This document shows, piece by piece, positions 23,186-28,975 of a stretch of DNA of 28,975 nt. The stretch is from Candidatus Hydrogenedentota bacterium (GTDB lineage: Bacteria > Hydrogenedentota > Hydrogenedentia > Hydrogenedentales > SLHB01), in the NCBI GenBank assembly GCA_035416745.1, contig DAOLNV010000068.1, forward strand, positions 3,737 to 32,711, written 5' to 3'. The translations under genes and the position numbers were made by a program. The notes beneath the pieces were generated by a model. That model had not been told where the DNA came from. It made no database searches and was given only the letters and a program-made list of their open reading frames with translations. Within the stretch, counting starts at the first letter, position 1. Every line of letters starts with the position of its first letter.

Positions 23186-24406
23186 CTATACGGTCTTTAT
23201 GCCGTTCACGAATGCTGCCCGGATGACAGGTTTCCATTGAGGGTGAGACTGGTCGAGGTCGAAAACGATGAGGTTTGCGACGGTCCCGGGTTTCAATGAG
23301 CCGAAATCGGCTTTGACGCCCAGTACGGCGGCCGGGATCTCGGAGGCGCATCGAAACGCCTGTTCGAGGGTCATGTCGGTTTCGCGCGTGGCGTTCAGCA
23401 CGCCCTGCAGCAGCATGAGAGCGCTGCCGGACAGCAGATTCGTGCCGCACAGGTTGATGCGCCCTGAGGGCAGCAACTCGACCATCATTCCTTTGACGCC
23501 GCTATGATGCGGATACATCCCTGGTTTTAGACCCGCGATGCTGACCGCGTCCGAGGTGAGAATGACGTTGGCGGGTCCCTTTATGCGGACCATGGTCTTC
23601 AACACTTCGGCAGGCAAGTGATGGAGGTCAGCGATGAGCGCCGCGGTCAGACGATCCTCGGCCAATTGGGGCCAGAGCGGGTTGCGGTGCCGATCGAGTT
23701 CCGCGGCCAGGCCATTCCCGAGATGCGTGGAGAGGCGCGCCCCCGCGTCAACGGCCTGCGCAATCTCGTCCTGACTGGCATTGTGATGTCCGAGAGCGAC
23801 GACAACCCCGCGGCTAACCAGTCCTTTGACGAACGGAATGGCTCGCGGGAGCTCGGGCGCGACGGTTGTGTAGAGCACGTTGCCGCCGCTGGCCTTGTTG
23901 AGTTTGTCGAAGTCGCGCAGACTGGGTTCGCGTATGTAGCGCTTGGCATGAGCGCCCCGCGGCCCATCGAGGGGCGACAGAAACGGCCCCTCGAGATGAA
24001 TACCCGGCACGGCCCGCGCCACTTCTTCGTCTTGCAGGGCTTCGGCCATAACGCGGCAGCCGTGTTCCATGTTCTTCAAGGAGTTGGTGGTGAGCGTGGG
24101 GACCCATTTCGAGACGCCCCACGACGCCAGGAAACGCGTGAGGCCATGCAGGTCTTCGGGCTTCGTCATGGGCCCCTGAAGATTGATGCCGTTGCCGCCA
24201 TTCACCTGAATGTCGAAAAGTGTCGGCCCGATGATGGACGAACGGGACCCGTAATCGGTCCGGCCATACCCGCCGCCCTGCGTGACGGCTTCGATGATTC
24301 CGTTGCGCACGGTGATGTGCACCGGCCGGCCAGAGCCTACCGGAAGGCCACAGACGGTCACGGCTTCGCTCGCGTCTGACATTGTCACGCTAGTGCCCTC
24401 GTTCAT
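23186..24406 (-). CDS. NagA-like amidohydrolase (N-acetylglucosamine-6-phosphate deacetylase family)
   Basis: A 406-residue amidohydrolase. The N-terminal strand PTLFDIQVNG, metal-binding E in IHLEGPFLSP, H in LGHHNAS, H in STHLGNGL and catalytic D in TSDAVSIAG follow the order of NagA. The canonical NagA HLFNAM segment reads HLGNGL here, so the phosphate-contacting part of the site differs and the natural substrate may not be GlcNAc-6-phosphate. The ATG at 24406 overlaps the stop of the preceding paralogue by ATGA, indicating coupled translation. No signal peptide; cytoplasmic. The neighbouring paralogue, aminotransferase and peptidase fit amino-sugar or N-acyl compound degradation. Confidence 0.88.
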   Translation of the reverse strand: MNEGTSVTMSDASEAVTVCGLPVGSGRPVHITVRNGIIEAVTQGGGYGRTDYGSRSSIIGPTLFDIQVNGGNGINLQGPMTKPEDLHGLTRFLASWGVSKWVPTLTTNSLKNMEHGCRVMAEALQDEEVARAVPGIHLEGPFLSPLDGPRGAHAKRYIREPSLRDFDKLNKASGGNVLYTTVAPELPRAIPFVKGLVSRGVVVALGHHNASQDEIAQAVDAGARLSTHLGNGLAAELDRHRNPLWPQLAEDRLTAALIADLHHLPAEVLKTMVRIKGPANVILTSDAVSIAGLKPGMYPHHSGVKGMMVELLPSGRINLCGTNLLSGSALMLLQGVLNATRETDMTLEQAFRCASEIPAAVLGVKADFGSLKPGTVANLIVFDLDQSHPQWKPVIRAAFVNGIKTV

Positions 24407-25584
24407 CCATATTGCACACCGCCGATAAAGACAGCGTTGAGCTTTGAACTCCAGCCCGTCTTGGCTTTCACTATAGAGAATACGATGAAATTCGCCACGG
24501 CTCCCGCAAAAGGAAGAGCAAACCGGTGCTTGAGATGGAAAAACCGTCCGGGTATCGACGATGCGCTGGCCAGAGCCTGTTTCAGGGTTAAATCCGTCAC
24601 GCGCATGGCGTTAACAACTCCCTGCAACAACGGCAGCGAGCTCCCAGCCAGATACCCGGTTCCGCTCAGGCATACGCGTCCCGAAGGCAACATCTCGACG
24701 GGCATGCCGCCGAGTTCGTAGGGTCCCGGCTTAAGTCCCGCCAGATGAATATAGTCGGACGTCAAAATCACGCGCTGCGGCTGCTTCGCCCGGACAAAGG
24801 CGCGAAGAACGGGCTCGGGCAGGTGTTCGAGGTCCGGGATAAGCGACGCTTTGAGGCGGTCGTTTGCCAATTGGGGCCACAGAGGGTTGTTATGGCGGTT
24901 CATGGTGCCCGCCATGCCGTTGCCCAGATGCGTGGATAACGTCGCGCCCGCCTCGACGGCTCGTTCAATGTCGATGGCCGACGCACCGTGGTGCCCCAAG
25001 GCCACGCGCACCCGCCGCCTCACCGCTTCTCGGATAAACGGAATGGCGCCTTCAACTTCCGGCGCGACAGTGATGTAGGCGATGCGGTCTTGCGTAACCC
25101 GCATGAATTCCCCGAATTCCGCCAAGGAGGGATTCCGCACATGCTTCTTATCGTGCGCTCCCCGGGGACCGTCTTCCGGAGAGATGTAGGGTCCCTCGAG
25201 GTGTATGCCGGGAATAGCGCGCTTGATACGCGGCTCGGTCATGGCTTCCGCAATCGCGGCGCAGCTGTGAATCATATTCTCGGGCGAGCCGGTGATGATC
25301 GTGGGTATCCAATGCGAAACGCCCTGGCTGGCGAGAAAATCGTTCAGAGTACAGATGCCAGCCGGCGTGATGTCAAGACTTTGTAAATCGATGCCCTTGG
25401 CGCCGTTAATCTGGATGTCGAACAGTGTAGGCGCGATGATGGCCGTCAGCGACCCGACATCGGGAGTGGCCCGGCCGGCCGGTTTGACTGTCTCGACTCG
25501 TCCATCTTTCAGGATTACGTCGGACGGGCAGTCAGCACCGGCGAAAACTCCCCTTACGAGGATGCGATTCTTGGTCAAAAGCAC
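24403..25584 (-). CDS. NagA-like amidohydrolase, tandem paralogue
   Basis: A 393-residue paralogue of the protein at 23186-24406, alike over the full length. Metal and catalytic residues are retained: IHLEGPYISP, LGHHGAS, STHLGNGM and TSDYIHLAG, and the shared NPLWPQLANDRLKASLIPDLEHL segment is present. The GTG start at 25584 has AAGGAG 8 bases upstream. It is the first gene of the coupled pair. Retention of both active sites suggests related but distinct substrates or a heteromeric enzyme; neither is shown by the sequence. Like its partner it lacks the canonical NagA HLFNAM segment. Confidence 0.88.
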   Translation of the reverse strand: MLLTKNRILVRGVFAGADCPSDVILKDGRVETVKPAGRATPDVGSLTAIIAPTLFDIQINGAKGIDLQSLDITPAGICTLNDFLASQGVSHWIPTIITGSPENMIHSCAAIAEAMTEPRIKRAIPGIHLEGPYISPEDGPRGAHDKKHVRNPSLAEFGEFMRVTQDRIAYITVAPEVEGAIPFIREAVRRRVRVALGHHGASAIDIERAVEAGATLSTHLGNGMAGTMNRHNNPLWPQLANDRLKASLIPDLEHLPEPVLRAFVRAKQPQRVILTSDYIHLAGLKPGPYELGGMPVEMLPSGRVCLSGTGYLAGSSLPLLQGVVNAMRVTDLTLKQALASASSIPGRFFHLKHRFALPFAGAVANFIVFSIVKAKTGWSSKLNAVFIGGVQYG

Positions 25585-25882
25585 GAGCCGCTCTCCTTAC
25601 CGTTGGCAAGGGTTCTACCATAACGCGCCGTCAGGAAACAATACGGATGTGCGTGACCTTGAGCCATCCGAGGCGCCCATTCCAGACGTGGGCAGCCCCT
25701 AAACCCTTCTAAATCCCTGGGTTATGACGGAATACCTTGCCATCAAGGTCCGAACAGAGTGGCAAAGAGTGACGGCGGTGTGGACGAAAAGGCCGTCGCT
25801 TATCGGCCGCAATCCGTACAACTTGCTCGGATTGCCCGCAGGTTTACGAAGGCTCAGGGTGTCAACACCTTGCCGCAAAACA
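25585..25882. other. Spacer between the M20 peptidase and the NagA-like pair
   Basis: No gene is seen. A weak minus-strand promoter candidate (TTGTTT, 18 bases, TAGAAC) lies just before the NagA-like GTG, and GCCGATAA occurs at 25807-25800 without a matching -35 element. I regard neither as firm. Confidence 0.3.
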
Positions 25883-27247
25883 CTAGAAGCTGGCGAGAAA
25901 GTGCAGGTAAGCCTCGATACCTTTGAACAACGTAGGCAGGTGCTGTTTCTCGTTGGGCCCATGGATGCCATCTTCGGGGAGACCAAATCCGAGCAGCACC
26001 GATTCGACGCCGAGCATCTGCTTGAGAACTCCGACTACGGGTATGCTCCCGCCTTCGCGGCGAAACACGGGTTCCGCGGCGAAGACGGTCCTGAGGGCCT
26101 TCACCGCGGCTTTCATCGCTTCGGAATCGCGGTTCATAAGCGCGCCGGGACCGTGCGAGAGTTCGCGCATTTCCCAGGAGACTGTCTTTGGCGCCTTCCC
26201 TGCCAGGTATTGCTCGAGCATGGCCTTAATGGAGGCGGGCTCTTGATTTGCCACGAGGCGGCACGAGAGTTTTGCCAGTGCTTTGGCTGGAAGGATGGTC
26301 TTTGCGCCCTCTCCGGTGAATCCCGATACGAGACCGTTGACCTCGAGCGTGGGACGGCCGCCCACGCGTTCGAGGGTTGTGTACCCTTCCTCGCCCCAGA
26401 GTTCCCGCGCGCCGGTCATGGCCTTCCACTCGTCGTCGGTTATGGGCCATCGGGCGATCTGGAGGCGCTCTTCCTGATCGAGGGGCACGACGCTGTCATA
26501 AAACCCCGGCAGGGTGACGCGTCCCTTTTCGTCGTGCATGCCGGCCACCAGGTCGCACAACACCTGGCCGGGATTGTGCACCGACCCGCCGAAGAGACCC
26601 GAGTGCAGGTCTTTGCCGGGGCCGCGGATTTCGAGTTCGAAATAGGCCAGCCCGCGCAAGGCATAGACCAGCGACGGCAACTCGGGCGCTAGAATGCCCG
26701 AATCGCAATTCAACACGAAGTCGCATTCGAGCAGGTCGCGGTTTTTCTCGATAAATGCTTCCAGACTTGGCGAACCAATCTCCTCCTCGCCTTCGAGCAG
26801 GTATTTCAGGTTCAGGGGCAGTCCGCCGTGCATGGACAAGGCTTCCACGGCCTTGAGTTGGGCGAAGATCTGGCCTTTCATGTCCGATGCGCCGCGGGCG
26901 AACAGATAATCGCCGCGTACGGCAGGCTCGAAGGGCGGCGTCTCCCATTGATCGAGCGGGTCGGCAGGCTGTACGTCGTAATGACCGTATACCAGCACCG
27001 TGGGCTTGCCCGGCGCGCCCAGCCATTCGGCGTAGACCATGGGATGCAGGGGCGTGGGCATCAACTCCGCCCGCGTCATGCCCACGTGCTTCAACTGGGT
27101 GCGCAGCCACTCGGCCGTGCGAACCATGTCCTTCTTGTGTTCCGACAGCGTCGAGACACTCGGGATCGCGACGAGAGACTTGAGTTGTTCGAGATAGACA
27201 TCGTGATGCGAGCGCACATGACTCAACGCGGCGTCCAATTCGGTCAT
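25883..27247 (-). CDS. M20-family metallopeptidase (dipeptidase type)
   Basis: A 454-residue M20 peptidase. The two-zinc site is visible: H89 and D91 (YGHYDVQPAD), D122 (GASDMKGQ), the catalytic/metal glutamates E154-E155 (EGEEEIGS), D in LNCDSG, and the late histidine in GIHGPNEK. The dimerisation domain (GPGKDLHSGLFGG) is present. The length and DVQP signature match cytosolic dipeptidases and carnosinase-like enzymes rather than succinyl-diaminopimelate desuccinylase. The ATG at 27247 has an excellent AAGGAGG ribosome binding site. No signal peptide. It would cut dipeptides or N-acyl amino acids, in keeping with the adjacent deacetylase-like enzymes. Confidence 0.92.
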   Translation of the reverse strand: MTELDAALSHVRSHHDVYLEQLKSLVAIPSVSTLSEHKKDMVRTAEWLRTQLKHVGMTRAELMPTPLHPMVYAEWLGAPGKPTVLVYGHYDVQPADPLDQWETPPFEPAVRGDYLFARGASDMKGQIFAQLKAVEALSMHGGLPLNLKYLLEGEEEIGSPSLEAFIEKNRDLLECDFVLNCDSGILAPELPSLVYALRGLAYFELEIRGPGKDLHSGLFGGSVHNPGQVLCDLVAGMHDEKGRVTLPGFYDSVVPLDQEERLQIARWPITDDEWKAMTGARELWGEEGYTTLERVGGRPTLEVNGLVSGFTGEGAKTILPAKALAKLSCRLVANQEPASIKAMLEQYLAGKAPKTVSWEMRELSHGPGALMNRDSEAMKAAVKALRTVFAAEPVFRREGGSIPVVGVLKQMLGVESVLLGFGLPEDGIHGPNEKQHLPTLFKGIEAYLHFLASF

Positions 27248-27701
27248 GATTCCTCCTTGAGAAGAAGTTCCATTTCGTGTTCGCCGATGATACCACAGGC
27301 TTTCCAGACCGATGAAGAACGTTGCGCTCGCCTCATCCGTGCGCCCTGATGTGTCATTCTTCCTCTTCGCGCGGGAAGGCCTGCTGTCGAGCTGTGTCCA
27401 ATTCCCTCAAACTGCTCGCGAGACGCCTGCGCTGCAAGGTCGCAGGCGATGATGCCTGCACCACAATAGCCGGCAAGGATGTCTCCGGAGGCCCGCAGGA
27501 ACACAAGCCTCGTTACAGAATCGGAGCATTTGCCTTGTCCAGGCGGTTCGCATCCCGTGGCTGCCCTGTGCGCGTCCGCCCCGGTTTGTAAAAAGATTGT
27601 AAAGACAGGGAACTTGTGTATATTGGAGGCGATCCATTTGTTATATTTGTAGAAAAGGAACCGGTTGCTTTCACGGCTCCGACGCCGGGGGGTGCGCAAA
27701 G
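27248..27701. other. Divergent intergenic region upstream of the M20 peptidase and the TPR-like gene
   Basis: No gene is supported; a minus-strand open frame (27244-27699) crosses the plus-strand promoter and has no family character. An 8-base perfect hairpin (27424-27431 / 27441-27448) is present. The right third is AT-rich and carries the promoter at 27597-27624. Confidence 0.45.
27597..27624 (+). promoter_or_regulatory. Vegetative promoter of the TPR-like exported protein
   Basis: TTGTAA (27597-27602), a 16-base spacer and TATATT (27619-27624), in an AT-rich patch about 75 bases before the ATG at 27702. Confidence 0.55.
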
Positions 27702-28922
27702 ATGGGCCTCTTCAGACATTTTGTTGGCACACGATGGCTGGCAGCCCTGACGCTGCTGCTGGCGATGGCGTTGGCGGCATCGGGCGGCGCGCTGCTTGCC
27801 CAGGAGTCCGCGGCGGCCAGGCAAGCCGAGGAAGCCGCAGACCTCGTAGCGCAGGCGAATGCACTTGCGGCGGAAGGCAATGTGGCCGAAGCCGGCTATA
27901 CGTATGTCTGGGTGCTCGACAACTACCCATACACACCCGCGAAACACGACGCCCACGCCGCCCTTGTGGAGATGAAGGCGCTGGTGCGCAGCGGCCGAAT
28001 CGACTTCGACAACTTTCACGCACTCATCCAAATGCTTCCGGCGTTCTGGGACCTGAACACGCTTGAGGCTATGAACGTAGTCGCCAATATGGAACACGTT
28101 TACGCGGGAGAGCTTCTGAAAATGGGCATGGAGGAAGAGGCCAGGCAGGTATGGTCCGAGACCCTTGAGAACGTGTTGGAGGCCTTGCGCGCGTACTGGT
28201 ATGACCCGGCGGCGTATTCCACGCCGCGCATCGCCGTATACATCGCGAAGAAGCTGGGTGGTCCCGAGTTAGAAGTTACAATACAGGAGCTGGAGCAGTA
28301 CGTGGAACTCGCGGGTCCATGCATGGGCTCGTACGGTACACGCGCCATCCTGGCCGAATACTACAGTCAAGCGGGGAGAAAGCGGGCGTGCCGTCCTCAC
28401 GCGGCGCCGCTTCTCGAAGCGGCGGACTCCGACTACGTGCTGGACGCGCTCGAGAGTCCGCACGTGGACGCGATTCAGAAAGCCGCGATGCGCCATACCA
28501 AGGCGTACGCGCAGGCCATGGCCGGATTACATTATCAGGCGTTGGAGTCGTATGCGGCGCTGGACGCGGATCCCACGGCCGAGGGAACGGATTTCAAAGA
28601 GTGGGCGGGCTACGGTGTTGCGTGGACCACCCAGTGGCTACACCGGGATAATGCTCAAATGAGAATTGCCGCGTACGAGGACTACCTCGCCCAAAGACGC
28701 CCTCCCGGGCCCGGTGGAACTGAATGGCGCGAGCGGAAATTCGCAAACTTGGCCCGCGTGGAGATGGCGAAGATTTACCTTGACGTTGGCGACTACGCGA
28801 GCGCGGCGGAATACGCGGACCAGGCGCTTCTGGAGACGGAAAGTCCTGAGATCCTGGCATTGGCCGAAGACTGCATGCGAAAGATCTTCGAAGCGCAGTC
28901 CCAGCCCCAACCCGCACCGTAG
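27702..28922 (+). CDS. Exported TPR-like helical protein of unknown function
   Basis: A 406-residue protein. A signal peptide is clear (basic MGLFRHFVGTRW start, hydrophobic core about 13-32, ALLAQ-ES cleavage). The mature protein is almost wholly helical with TPR-like pairs: AADLVAQANALAAEGNVAEAGY at the start and FANLARVEMAKIYLDVGDYASAAEYADQALLE at the end. The middle carries longer Trp/Tyr-rich helices (LEALRAYWYDPAAYSTP). The ATG at 27702 has a G-rich but atypical upstream region. No enzyme motif is present; such proteins usually act as periplasmic scaffolds. It is the only long plus-strand gene here and appears unlinked to its neighbours. Confidence 0.8.
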   Translation: MGLFRHFVGTRWLAALTLLLAMALAASGGALLAQESAAARQAEEAADLVAQANALAAEGNVAEAGYTYVWVLDNYPYTPAKHDAHAALVEMKALVRSGRIDFDNFHALIQMLPAFWDLNTLEAMNVVANMEHVYAGELLKMGMEEEARQVWSETLENVLEALRAYWYDPAAYSTPRIAVYIAKKLGGPELEVTIQELEQYVELAGPCMGSYGTRAILAEYYSQAGRKRACRPHAAPLLEAADSDYVLDALESPHVDAIQKAAMRHTKAYAQAMAGLHYQALESYAALDADPTAEGTDFKEWAGYGVAWTTQWLHRDNAQMRIAAYEDYLAQRRPPGPGGTEWRERKFANLARVEMAKIYLDVGDYASAAEYADQALLETESPEILALAEDCMRKIFEAQSQPQPAP

Positions 28923-28975
28923 GCGGCGCCGGCTCGCGTTCCGGGCAACACGATTCTCCTTCCTGGCCTTGTATT

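Noticed and set aside
25800..25807. GCCGATAA on the minus strand as a third σ28 promoter
   Set aside because: No TAAA element occurs at 15-16 bases upstream, so it is probably a chance match.
27244..27699. A 151-codon minus-strand frame upstream of the M20 peptidase
   Set aside because: It overlaps the plus-strand promoter and the peptidase start, has no family character and no ribosome binding site.
1..28975. tRNA, rRNA, CRISPR array, insertion sequence or prophage
   Set aside because: No cloverleaf, regular repeat-spacer pattern, transposase or phage structural gene was found on either strand.

Overview
This 28,975-base, GC-rich window looks like a chromosomal segment of a free-living, didermic, flagellated bacterium. 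It has σ28-type flagellin promoters, outer-membrane and periplasmic proteins, several type I sulfatases, an octaheme cytochrome, TPR-rich proteins and an ECF sigma/anti-sigma pair. That gene content recalls the Planctomycetota / Lentisphaerota / Hydrogenedentota range, but no ribosomal or other phylogenetic marker is present, so the taxon is inference. I saw no tRNA, rRNA, CRISPR array, insertion sequence or phage gene. Nearly all genes are on the minus strand; the exceptions are a small lipoprotein (19340-19765) and a TPR-like exported protein (27702-28922).

Region 1 (1-5890) is a flagellin island. Two short flagellins (1576-2391 and 3187-4005, minus) each have their own σ28-like promoter of identical geometry and a strong downstream hairpin. 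They lie between two family-2 glycosyltransferase/TPR fusion proteins (1-1277, cut by the window edge, and 4131-5540). The second glycosyltransferase is coupled to a small unknown gene (5543-5890). A role in flagellin glycosylation is a reasonable guess from position.

Region 2 (6266-16960, with a promoter near 17160-17190) is a six-gene minus-strand cluster. In transcription order it reads: sulfatase (CxAxR type), sulfatase (CxAxR type), exported HAD phosphatase-like protein, outer-membrane β-barrel protein, octaheme c-type cytochrome fused to HEAT/TPR repeats, and a large arylsulfatase (CxPxR type) with a C-terminal β-rich domain. All six carry export signals, so this looks like one envelope system acting on an unknown sulfated or phosphorylated substrate. 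It is the strongest candidate here for an undescribed system. No sulfatase-maturating enzyme is in the window.

Region 3 (17299-19838) holds an ECF sigma factor and a one-nucleotide-overlapping membrane anti-sigma factor, with a divergent small lipoprotein that has its own vegetative promoter and terminator.

Region 4 (19857-27247) is metabolic: a SAM methyltransferase, a class III PLP aminotransferase, an Rrf2-family regulator, two tandem NagA-like amidohydrolases overlapping by four bases, and an M20 metallopeptidase. It suggests amino-sugar or peptide catabolism, but the substrates cannot be read from the sequence. The window closes with the exported TPR-like protein.
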